A stretch of 64,000 nucleotides of DNA from Pseudomaricurvus sp033283175 (lineage in GTDB: Bacteria; Pseudomonadota; Gammaproteobacteria; Pseudomonadales; Cellvibrionaceae): contig JAWMQM010000004.1 of NCBI GenBank assembly GCA_033283175.1, forward strand, positions 248,001 through 312,000, given 5' to 3'. Of the stretch, positions 8,797-16,039 are shown one piece after another. The notes under the pieces are model-generated. The model was not told the DNA's origin. It worked only from the letters and a program-made list of their open reading frames with translations, and searched no databases. The first letter of the stretch is position 1; each line of letters starts with the position of its first letter. The translations under genes were made by a program, and so were the position numbers.

Positions 8797-8942
8797 CCGT
8801 CATTGCGAGGGGCGCTTTTGCCCCGAAGCAACAAGGTGAATTGCCCAACGGGCAAGAGAGGGTGATGTGGATCATCCATGTGCAGCACGATGCAGCCAAG
8901 CTGTGCCAGACATGGGTCGCCACGCTGCGCTCGCGACGACGG
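8797..8942. repeat. 146-bp MITE-like palindromic element, copy 2
   Basis: It has the same ends as copies 1 and 3, but a longer middle (GGTGAATTGCCC and GGGCAAGAGAGG form an extra hairpin). It may be a length variant or an element with an inserted segment. Confidence 0.7.
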
Positions 8943-9008
8943 GTGAGGGGTTTGGAGCGTCGGAGAGGTACCACCTGACCGCTGGCACCGACCACCACAA
9001 ACGTCAGA

Positions 9009-9113
9009 CCGTCATTGCGAGGGGCGTTTTTGGCCCCGAAGCAAACCATGTGTGGCACCTTGCAGCCAACACCGTGCCACACATGGGTCGCCACGCTGCG
9101 CTCGCGACGACGG
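9009..9113. repeat. 105-bp MITE-like palindromic element, copy 3
   Basis: It has the same length and ends as copy 1. The inner arms are perfect here: CCATGTGTGGCAC pairs with GTGCCACACATGG, so the element can fold almost end to end. Confidence 0.75.
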
Positions 9114-9214
9114 GTGGGTATTTAGCTCCTGAATCGCAGCTTCGCTTGGATCATGACCAGAATCCTGTTTTGCCTGAAAAACCATCAGCTAACTGCATAA
9201 AAGGCTTTCCCCCC

Positions 9215-10084
9215 ATGGACACCCGCTCCCTGCGCCTCTTCCTCAACCTCTCCGACACCCTGCATTTCGGGCGCTCCAGCGAAGAGCTGCACATCAGCCC
9301 CTCGGCCCTGAGCCGCACCATCAAGCAGCTGGAGGAGAAACTGGGGGTCATGCTCTTCGAGCGGGACAACCGCCGCGTGGCACTAACCCACGAAGGTAAG
9401 TTACTGCAAACTTACGCCCGCGATACCCTGCAGGAGTGGGACGCCTTCCGCGAGTCACTGATGAGCGACAGCCAGCAGCTGCGGGGGGAGATCAGCATCT
9501 ACTGCTCGGTCACCGCCAGCTACTCCTTCCTCTACGACATCCTCAGCGACTTCCGCCGCCAACACCCCGGTATCGAACTCAAGATCCACACCGGCGACCC
9601 GGAACCCGGAATCCACCGCGTGCAGAACGGCCAGGAGGACATCGCCATCGTCGCACGCCCGGAACGGCTGCCCGCCAACCTCGCCTTCCGCCGCATTACC
9701 GTCTCCCCCCTACTCCTGATCGGCCCCAACGAAGCGAGCGACAACTTACCCCACAACCCGCCAAACAAAGGGCCCGAGTGGGCCAACACCCCCATGATCC
9801 TGCCGGAGGACGGCCTCAGCCGGGAGCGGGTGGACCAGTGGTTCCGCAGCATGAACATCAAGCCCCGCATCTACGCCCAGGTCACCGGCCACGAGGCCAT
9901 GGTGAGCATGGTAAGCCTCGGTTTTGGCATCGGAGTCGTCCCTAAAATCGTGCTCGACAACAGCCCCCTGGCCGGCCGGGTGCAGGTGCTGGATACCCCG
10001 ACCAGCATGGGTCACTACGATGTGGGGCTGTGTACCCTGAAGAAGCGATTGAAGAGTCCAATTATTGAGGCGTTTTGGAATTGA
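9215..10084 (+). CDS. ilvY: LysR-type regulator of ilvC
   Basis: 289 residues from the ATG at 9215 (MDTRSLRLFLNLSD). The N-terminal winged helix-turn-helix contains HFGRSSEELHISPSALSRTI at about residues 17-36, followed by the linker helix and a periplasmic-binding-like effector domain. The sequence and the divergent position next to ilvC identify it as IlvY, which activates ilvC when acetolactate or acetohydroxybutyrate is bound. The frame is open upstream to 8867, but that part is translated palindromic repeat and has no regulator homology. Unusually, about 800 bp separate the two starts, mostly taken up by three MITE-like copies. Confidence 0.92.
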   Translation: MDTRSLRLFLNLSDTLHFGRSSEELHISPSALSRTIKQLEEKLGVMLFERDNRRVALTHEGKLLQTYARDTLQEWDAFRESLMSDSQQLRGEISIYCSVTASYSFLYDILSDFRRQHPGIELKIHTGDPEPGIHRVQNGQEDIAIVARPERLPANLAFRRITVSPLLLIGPNEASDNLPHNPPNKGPEWANTPMILPEDGLSRERVDQWFRSMNIKPRIYAQVTGHEAMVSMVSLGFGIGVVPKIVLDNSPLAGRVQVLDTPTSMGHYDVGLCTLKKRLKSPIIEAFWN

Positions 10085-10089
10085 TCAGA

Positions 10090-10605
10090 GCAGAGGACGC
10101 TGGCGCTACAGGACGCGTTGCTACAGGTTTGAGGACGCTTCGCTACAGGAAAAGATCGCGCGGGGGACCGCGCTCCTACGAGGTCGGCGCGCTGCCGTAG
10201 GAGCCCGGTCCTCCGGGCGAGCCGTTAAACAACCTTGCCCTTCCCTTCCAATGGCATACCCACAAAAGGATCGCGCAGGGGATAAGGTGAATTCCGGTGC
10301 AACCGGAAGATGAGATGGACTGGGCCACTGCACTCCTACAACAAAAAATCGCGCGGGGGACCGCGCTCCTAAGAGATCGGCGCGCTGCGTAGGAGCCCGG
10401 TCCTCCGGGCGAGCCGTTAAACAATCTTGCCCCCTTCCCTTCCAATGACATACCCACAAAAGGACCGCGCTCCTACAGAAATAGCCTCCCTGTGGGAGCC
10501 CGGCACCTTGTAGCGCCAGCGTCCTGTAGCGAAGCGTCCTCCAACCTGTAGCGAAGCGTCCTGAACCCTGTAGCGAAGCGTCCTCAAACCTGTAGCAAAG
10601 CGTCC
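10090..10605. repeat. REP / nested-REP / 15-mer cluster between ilvY and argS
   Basis: The gap holds 15-mers at its left edge (10094-10148) and a run of five near its right edge (10505-10605). Between them are head-to-head REPs and one nested REP. Two segments repeat with a period of about 195 bp: each has a reverse REP, GGCGCGCTG, a forward REP and GAGCCGTTAAACAA. The second copy's last REP has lost its GATC half (10456-10471). No gene is seen. Confidence 0.8.
10269..10339 (-). repeat. nested 71-bp REP, copy 4
   Basis: Outer stem GCGCAG with partner CTGCAC (one mismatch). Inner hairpin TTCCGGT and ACCGGAA, intact. Confidence 0.8.
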
Positions 10606-10680
10606 TGCCCCAGCGGTGGTTATACCCCCCCATAAAAGGTAAAATCGCGCCCTTCGATCAGACAGCTGTTTTACTCCCCT

Positions 10681-12420
10681 ATGAATATTCGTGATCTTCT
10701 CAGCGACAAGGTCCAGCAAGCCATGCTGGCCGCAGGTGTACCCGCCGAATACGGCCCGGCCGTGGCTCCGGCCAAGAAAGCCGGTTTTGGTGACTATCAG
10801 GCCAACGGTGCCATGGCGGCGGCAAAGGCCGTCAAGAGCAACCCCCGTGAACTGGCGCAGAAGATCCTCGACAACCTCGACCTGTCCGGCATTGCCGACA
10901 AGGTGGAGATCGCCGGGCCCGGTTTTATCAATATTCACCTGAGCCAGGCGTGGCTGTCAGAACAGGCCAACACCATCCTGCAGGACGAGCGCCTCGGCAT
11001 CGCCGCCGAAGCCGCCCCGCAGACCGTGGTGGTGGACTACTCCTCCCCCAACCTCGCCAAAGAGATGCACGTGGGCCACCTGCGCTCCACCATCATCGGC
11101 GACGCGCTGGTGCGCACCCTGGAGTTCCAGGGCCACAAAGTGGTGCGCCAGAACCATGTGGGCGACTGGGGTACCCAGTTCGGCATGCTGATCGCCGAGC
11201 TGGAAGAGCAGATGGACGATGGCGACGAGCCAGAATTCGCCCTCAAGGACCTGGAAGTGTTCTACCAGCAGGCCAAGCGTCACTTCGATCACGACGAAGC
11301 CTTCGCCAACCGCGCCCGCGACTACGTGGTCAAACTGCAGTCCGGCGACGAGCGCGTACTGGCCCTGTGGGAACAGTTCAAGAAAGTCTCCCTGCACCAC
11401 AGCGAAGAGATTTACGAACAGCTGAACGTCACCCTCACCGCCGCCGACGTGCGCGGCGAAAGCGCCTACAACGACGACCTCGCCAAAGTGGTTTCCGAGC
11501 TGCAGGAGCAAGGCCTGGCGGTGGAAGACCAGGGTGCACAGGTGGTCTTCCTGGATGAGCTGGCCGATAAAGAGGGCAACCCCAGCCCCGTGATCGTGCA
11601 GAAGCAGGGCGGCGGTTTCCTCTACGCCACCAGCGACCTGGCGGCGTTGCGCTACCGCGCCAACGTGCTGCAGGCCGACCGCATCATGTACTTCATCGAT
11701 GCGCGCCAGTCACTGCACATGAATCAGGTGTTCACGCTGGCCCGCAAGGCCGGCTTTGTGCCGGCGCAAATTAGCCTGGAACACCACCCCTTCGGCACCA
11801 TGATGGGCGCCGACGGCAAACCGTTCAAAACCCGCAGCGGCGGTACCGTCAAACTGGCGGAACTGCTGGACGAGGCGGTGGATCGCGCCGCCGCCCTGAT
11901 CGCCGAGAAAGAGCCGGAGCTGACCGAAGAAGAGAAAGTCGAAGTGGCGCAGAAGGTGGGCATCGGCGCGGTGAAATACGCCGACCTCTCCAAGACCCGC
12001 ACCAACGACTATGTCTTCAGCTGGGCCAGCATGCTCAGCTTCGAAGGCAACACCGCGCCCTATCTGCAGTACGCCTACACCCGTATCCAGAGCATCTTCC
12101 GTCGCGCCCAGATCGAGCCGGCACAACTGCCCGCCGCCATCACCGCGACCACTCCGGAAGAGACCGCACTGATCCTCAAGCAGCTGCAATTCTCCGAAGT
12201 GCTGCAACAGGTCAGCCGCGAAGCCCTGCCGCACGTGCTGTGCACCTACCTCTACGACCTGGCCGCCCTGTTTATGCGCTTCTACGAAGCCTGCCCCATC
12301 CTCAAAGACGATGTGGACGCCGACACCCGCCAAAGCCGTATGGGTATTGCCCGCGTAACAGCGCAGACCATGAAGACCGGGTTGGGGTTGTTGGGTATTG
12401 AGACGATGGAGAAGATGTAA
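10681..12420 (+). CDS. argS: arginyl-tRNA synthetase
   Basis: 579 residues, a normal length. It charges tRNA-Arg with arginine in the cytoplasm, and like others of its type needs tRNA for the activation step. It has an Arg-tRNA synthetase N-terminal domain to about residue 90. The class I HIGH-type motif is HVGH at about 130-133 within SSPNLAKEMHVGHLRS, and a KMSK-equivalent region GKPFKTRSGG is present. The C-terminal anticodon-binding DALR domain (QYAYTRIQSIFRRA onward) ends GLLGIETMEKM. The start is the ATG at 10681, with only a weak ribosome-binding site. The gene stands alone between repeat clusters. Confidence 0.96.
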   Translation: MNIRDLLSDKVQQAMLAAGVPAEYGPAVAPAKKAGFGDYQANGAMAAAKAVKSNPRELAQKILDNLDLSGIADKVEIAGPGFINIHLSQAWLSEQANTILQDERLGIAAEAAPQTVVVDYSSPNLAKEMHVGHLRSTIIGDALVRTLEFQGHKVVRQNHVGDWGTQFGMLIAELEEQMDDGDEPEFALKDLEVFYQQAKRHFDHDEAFANRARDYVVKLQSGDERVLALWEQFKKVSLHHSEEIYEQLNVTLTAADVRGESAYNDDLAKVVSELQEQGLAVEDQGAQVVFLDELADKEGNPSPVIVQKQGGGFLYATSDLAALRYRANVLQADRIMYFIDARQSLHMNQVFTLARKAGFVPAQISLEHHPFGTMMGADGKPFKTRSGGTVKLAELLDEAVDRAAALIAEKEPELTEEEKVEVAQKVGIGAVKYADLSKTRTNDYVFSWASMLSFEGNTAPYLQYAYTRIQSIFRRAQIEPAQLPAAITATTPEETALILKQLQFSEVLQQVSREALPHVLCTYLYDLAALFMRFYEACPILKDDVDADTRQSRMGIARVTAQTMKTGLGLLGIETMEKM

Positions 12421-12488
12421 GAAAGCAAGGGCGCTGCGCTTACAGGGTTCAGGACGCTGGCGCTACAGGGAATGGGGCGTTTGACCGA

Positions 12489-12531
12489 GTAGGAGTCCGG
12501 TGGCCCAGACCAGCCTCTCTTCCAGGCGATC
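12489..12531 (+). repeat. deleted derivative of a nested REP
   Basis: It begins GTAGGAGTCCGGTGGCCCAG like the nested element. It then jumps from the left arm of the inner hairpin straight to AGGCGATC and measures 43 bp instead of 71. 15-mers lie just upstream (12430-12470). Confidence 0.65.
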
Positions 12532-12567
12532 TTTTGTCGATAGGAGTCAAGGATGATTCATTAAAGT

Positions 12568-12906
12568 TTGGATGTGTGGAAGCGCAGCCGCACTATGGCA
12601 ATACAGGTTTACCGGGAGCTGTCCGGCTGCAGGGATTGGGGCTTTAAAGATCAGATAACCCGTTCTGTACTCTCGGTGCCAAGTAACATTGCAGAAGGCT
12701 ACCAGCGAGGATCACTTAAGGATCGGAAGCGCTTTCTCGAGATAGCGAAAGGTTCGCTGGGAGAGTTCAAAACTCAGGCTGATATCGGGGCTGAAGTAGG
12801 TTTGATCCCCTTTGAAGTTGGCCGAATGTGGATCGAGGAAAGTGAACAACTAAGTAAGATGCTGGGCATGTTAATTCAGAAGCTAAGGGATGCCCCTACC
12901 CCCTGA
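12568..12906 (+). CDS. four-helix bundle protein (23S rRNA IVP / S23-like)
   Basis: 112 residues from a TTG start. The sequence LDVWKRS, VPSNIAEGYQRGS and FLEIAKGSLGEFKTQ is diagnostic of the S23/IVP four-helix bundle family, first found encoded in intervening sequences of 23S rRNA but now known at many chromosomal sites. The function is unknown. An ATG with AAGG just before it lies five codons upstream in the same frame (12553), but its fourth codon is TAA. Family members usually begin a few residues before LDVWK, so this is either a TTG-started gene or one damaged by a nonsense mutation. It stands alone between repeats. Confidence 0.7.
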   Translation: MDVWKRSRTMAIQVYRELSGCRDWGFKDQITRSVLSVPSNIAEGYQRGSLKDRKRFLEIAKGSLGEFKTQADIGAEVGLIPFEVGRMWIEESEQLSKMLGMLIQKLRDAPTP

Positions 12907-12980
12907 AGCGCAGCGCCCTAACCCCTGTAGCGAAGCGTCCTGTAGCGCAGCGTCCTCATAACCTGTAGCGAAGCGTCCTA
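12905..12980. repeat. 15-mer array abutting the next gene
   Basis: GAAGCGCAGCGCCCT, then two GTAGCGAAGCGTCCT units and one GTAGCGCAGCGTCCT, in tandem or near-tandem. The last unit ends about 8 bp before the start codon of the permease gene and replaces any normal leader. Confidence 0.75.
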
Positions 12981-12986
12981 ACCCAA

Positions 12987-13730
12987 ATGATCACCGACCC
13001 CCTCTTCTACCTCTGCGCCATTCCCGCCATCCTCATCTTCGGTATGGCCAAGGGTGGTTTTGGTGGCGGGATTTCGGTGGTGTCTGTGCCGCTGATGGCG
13101 TTGGCGGTGTCGCCGGTGCAAGCGGCAGCGATCCTGATGCCGATTCTGGTGGCGATGGATATGGTGGCGCTGTGGAGCTTTCGCGGCCGCTGGAGCAAAC
13201 GCAACCTGATCTACACCCTGCCCGGTGCCGTTCTCGGCATTGTGGTCGGCGCTTTTACCTTCCGCTATCTTTCTGAAGACGCCATCCGCATTCTAATCGG
13301 CACCATCGCCGTGGTCTTCTGCCTCGACTACTGGTTCCGCCACAAAGCCACGCAAAAACGCGAGCCGGATGCTATCCGCGGCACCTTCTGGGGTGGACTG
13401 GCGGGCTTTACCAGCTTCGGCATCCACTCCGGCGGGCCGCCCATCAGTGTTTTCTACCTGCCACAGCAGATGGAAAAGACCTTGCTGATGGGCACCTTCG
13501 CGGTGTTCTTCACCGTGGTCAACCTCACCAAACTCATTCCATACACCTGGCTGGGACAGTTCGACGGCACCAACCTCACCACCTCGCTGGTGCTGATCCC
13601 ACTGGCGCCGATTGGTGTACGGCTGGGCTACTTCATGCTGCACAGGGTTAACGAAACCTGGATCTACCGGTTCTGTTATTTCTTCCTGTTTGTGGTGGGA
13701 TTGAAGTTGTTGTGGGATGGCCTTACCTGA
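12987..13730 (+). CDS. TauE/SafE-family sulfite/organic anion exporter
   Basis: 247 residues with seven or eight hydrophobic segments and the family's duplicated pattern: GMAKGGFGGGISVVSVPLMA near residue 20, and GFTSFGIHSGGPPISVFYLP in the second half. TauE/SafE proteins are inner-membrane carriers, proposed to move sulfite, sulfoacetate or other sulfur or organic anions. There is no neighbouring sulfur gene here, so the substrate is open. The start is the ATG at 12987. No good ribosome-binding site is visible, because the 15-mer repeats run almost up to the codon. Confidence 0.88.
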   Translation: MITDPLFYLCAIPAILIFGMAKGGFGGGISVVSVPLMALAVSPVQAAAILMPILVAMDMVALWSFRGRWSKRNLIYTLPGAVLGIVVGAFTFRYLSEDAIRILIGTIAVVFCLDYWFRHKATQKREPDAIRGTFWGGLAGFTSFGIHSGGPPISVFYLPQQMEKTLLMGTFAVFFTVVNLTKLIPYTWLGQFDGTNLTTSLVLIPLAPIGVRLGYFMLHRVNETWIYRFCYFFLFVVGLKLLWDGLT

Positions 13731-13731
13731 A

Positions 13732-14090
13732 AAGATCGCGCAAGGCTTTAAAGATCGCGCAGAGGACTGCGCTCCTACAATCCGGGCTCAGCCCCCCGTA
13801 GGAGCCCGGTCCTCCGGGCGAGCCCTTCATACGCGCCACCCTCTTCTCAACCAAAAACACACACCGCAAAGGATCGCGCAAGACTTTAAAGATCGCGCAG
13901 AGGACTGCGCTCCTACAATCCGGGCTCAGCCCCCGTAGGAGCCCGGTCCTCCGGGCGAGCCCTTGATCTAGACGCCACCCTCTTCTCAACCAAAAACACA
14001 CACCGCAAAAGATCGCGCAGAGGATAAGGTGAATTCCGGTGCAACCGGAAGATGAGATGGTCTGGGCCACCGCGCTCCTACAATTCAGGC
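13732..14090. repeat. REP cluster left of the RAYT gene
   Basis: Two direct repeats of about 125 bp each contain a reverse REP (GCGCAG stem), TCCGGGCTCAGCCCC, a forward REP (GCCCGG stem) and a tail ending AACACACACCGCAAA. A nested REP follows. No gene is seen. Confidence 0.85.
14011..14081 (-). repeat. nested 71-bp REP, copy 5 (next to RAYT)
   Basis: Outer arm GCGCAG against CCGCGC (one mismatch), inner hairpin TTCCGGT/ACCGGAA. It lies 30 bp beyond the stop codon of the RAYT gene, in the same orientation as copy 6 on the other side. Confidence 0.85.
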
Positions 14091-14111
14091 TCAACATTCG
14101 CTACTTCCGCC

Positions 14112-14558
14112 CTATAACCACACCGCATCCCAAAACCCATACTCCCTCACAGACCGCACCAGCCCTGCCCGCAATGGGTTTGCCACCACATACCTTGCTA
14201 CCGCCCGAATATCCTCATCTTTGCGCAACGCCCTGTCATGAAACCCGCGTTGCCAAACCGCTTCGATATCAGGAGAAAATTCCTGGATATTCTTTGTGGC
14301 TAACGATTTCACCAACCTAACGGTATCAGACAGCTGAGAACCTGGTTGCAGCTGCATCAGCCAATGCAGGTGATCCGGCATTACCACATAGCATAATGTT
14401 TTCGCAGAGGGGACTGCAGCTTGCAGAGCCCGGACCACACATCTGCCCTCCCTCCAGTTTGAAAATAAGGGCTCCCGCTTTCCAGTGACTGTAGTAATCA
14501 GGTAAATCTGCCCTTCGAGAGAAACCCGGCCTTTCCGTAGCCGATATGCATGTGTCAT
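14112..14558 (-). CDS. REP-associated tyrosine transposase (RAYT, Y1-Tnp / IS200-like)
   Basis: 148 residues from the ATG at 14558 (MTHAYRLRKG), with AGGG six bases upstream. An ATG at 14576 would add six residues but lacks such a site. The metal-binding HUH-type motif is HLH at about 63-65 in YVVMPDHLHWL. WQRGFHDRALR follows, and the likely nucleophile is Tyr123 in ARYVVANPLRAGLV, so the active site looks complete. RAYTs nick single-stranded DNA at REP hairpins, which carry a conserved GTAG at the 5' foot; the REPs of this window have exactly that. Nested REPs flank it on both sides in the same orientation, so it is the probable source of the repeats here. Confidence 0.9.
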   Translation of the reverse strand: MTHAYRLRKGRVSLEGQIYLITTVTGKREPLFSNWREGRCVVRALQAAVPSAKTLCYVVMPDHLHWLMQLQPGSQLSDTVRLVKSLATKNIQEFSPDIEAVWQRGFHDRALRKDEDIRAVARYVVANPLRAGLVRSVREYGFWDAVWL

Positions 14559-14735
14559 GTGTGGCCCTAGCTCCATTGATTGTCGGAGCTTTCACACTAC
14601 CTCGCAGGCCAAGAGAAAGGAGTTTGAGAATGTCGCGAACCGTAATTCAGATACGGCTTTTCTGAAGATATCAGTACTTACGTACGAGCTGATGTAGCCA
14701 CATGCGCGACAGGTGTAATACGTAGAGGAATAAAA

Positions 14736-14806
14736 GATCGCGCAGGGGATAAGGTGAATTCCGGTGCGACCGGAAGATGAGATGGTCTGGGCCACTGCGC
14801 TCCTAC
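14736..14806 (-). repeat. nested 71-bp REP, copy 6 (upstream of RAYT)
   Basis: Outer stem GCGCAG/CTGCGC perfect, inner hairpin TTCCGGT/ACCGGAA with loop GCG. The stretch 14559-14735 between it and the RAYT start shows no gene; it should contain the transposase promoter. Confidence 0.85.
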
Positions 14807-14894
14807 GGTGGTAAGGTCTTCATCGTAGGAGCCCGGTCCCCCGGGCGAGCTCTTCTACCCCTACCCAATGCCACAGGATCCAGAACGTTTAAAA

Positions 14895-14965
14895 GATCGC
14901 GCAGGGGATAAGGTGAATTCCGGTGCAACCGGAAGATGAGATGGTCTGGGCCAACGCGCTCCTAC
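14895..14965 (-). repeat. nested 71-bp REP, copy 7
   Basis: It lies in the second unit of a direct repeat with copy 6. Each unit is a nested REP followed by GGTGGTAAGGTCTTCATC and a forward REP with GCCCGG stem and TCCC loop. The cluster ends near 15020, and no gene is seen from 14559 to 15070. Confidence 0.8.
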
Positions 14966-15070
14966 GGTGGTAAGGTCTTCATCGTAGGAGCCCGGTCCCC
15001 CGGGCGAGCTTTTTACCCCTACCAGAGCCTCGTGCCGTAAGAAGGTTAGGTGATACGTAACCAACGGTCA

Positions 15071-15430
15071 TTAGCTGTTAGAAAATGCTCTTTTAGCCAA
15101 CAGCCCCAACAGATAAACCACCAGCCCCAGCCCTACCCCCACGGCGTCCATAGCAAAATCAGCCCAATCAAACGTGCGCCGTGGCAGCAACCAATCCTGC
15201 CCCACTTCAATCGCAGCTCCCAGTGCGATCAAAACTGTAACCACCAGCCAACCGAAACGGCGTGGTATGGCGAGTAACGACAGCAAGGTCAGCACACCAA
15301 AGCCCACAGCATGAGTCCACTTATCAAAGTCAGTGGTGTATTGGGGAATGGGATCAGGACGGAAGCCGGCCCACAGGATGACAATCAAGGCCGCCAGCGC
15401 CAACCAGCGCCAGAATACAGGGGGGATCAT
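15071..15430 (-). CDS. VanZ-like small membrane protein
   Basis: 119 residues from the ATG at 15430 (MIPPVFWRW), which has GAGG five bases upstream. The frame extends 25 codons further, but without a better start. Four hydrophobic segments are visible, with the family features DKWTHAVGFGVLTLL and GAAIEVGQDWLLPRRTFDWADFAMDAVG. VanZ homologues occur widely. Apart from the original one linked to teicoplanin resistance they have no established role, so none is claimed. The gene lies between repeat clusters. Confidence 0.82.
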   Translation of the reverse strand: MIPPVFWRWLALAALIVILWAGFRPDPIPQYTTDFDKWTHAVGFGVLTLLSLLAIPRRFGWLVVTVLIALGAAIEVGQDWLLPRRTFDWADFAMDAVGVGLGLVVYLLGLLAKRAFSNS

Positions 15431-15590
15431 TATTACCTCGGTGGTGTCAGGTAGAGCGGTCCAAGTGTGCCGCCCAACAACCGCGGTAACAAGGTTGATA
15501 TTCAAAAGCCTGCGCCAGCGCTCAAAAAATGCCGGTTCTTCAGTGCAGGTGTTGTGGGAATACGACCAGGCATTGGATCGACTGAAGAGC

Positions 15591-16020
15591 TCGCCCGGGG
15601 GACCGGGCTCCTACGAAGAGCGATACCCAACCTGTAGGAGCGCGGACCTCCGCGCGATCTTTTAGAATTCAGGTACGCTCTCGCGCGTCGTTAAAGATCG
15701 CCCAGGGGACTGGGCTCCTACGAGGAGCGACACCCAACCTGTAGGAGCACGGTCCTCCGCGCGATCTTTTAGAATTCAGGTACGCTCTCGCGCGTCGTTA
15801 AAGATCGCCCAGGGGACTGGGCTCCTACGAGGAGCGATACCCATCTGTAGGAGCGCGGTGGCCCAGACCATCTCATCTTCCGGTTGCACCGGAATTCACC
15901 TTATCCTCCGCGCGATCCTTTAGAATTCAGGTACGCTCTCGCGCGTCGTTAAAGATCGCCCGGGGGACCGGGCTCCTACGAAGAGCGATACCCACCTGTA
16001 GGAGCCCCCTGTAGCGAAGC
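15591..16020. repeat. tandem REP units with both simple and nested forms
   Basis: Three units repeat with the shared segment AGAATTCAGGTACGCTCTCG at 15664, 15771 and 15922. Each unit has a reverse REP, GAGCGAYACCCA, a forward REP and this segment. The forward REP is the simple 26-bp form in units 1 (15634-15659) and 2 (15741-15766), and the nested 71-bp form in unit 3 (15847-15917). The spacing rises from 107 to 151 bp accordingly. A 15-mer ends the cluster. No gene is seen between VanZ and the glycosylphosphotransferase. Confidence 0.9.
15847..15917 (+). repeat. nested 71-bp REP, copy 8
   Basis: Outer stem GCGCGG/CCGCGC, inner hairpin TTCCGGT/ACCGGAA. The forward orientation here is opposite to copies 1-7. 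Confidence 0.85.
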
Positions 16021-16039
16021 GTCCTAGCTCCTGAAACTC

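Noticed and set aside
8867..9214. Long N-terminal extension of ilvY
   Set aside because: The extension is translated palindromic repeat. LysR proteins begin at or near MDTRSLRLFL, and the 9215 start gives the normal length.
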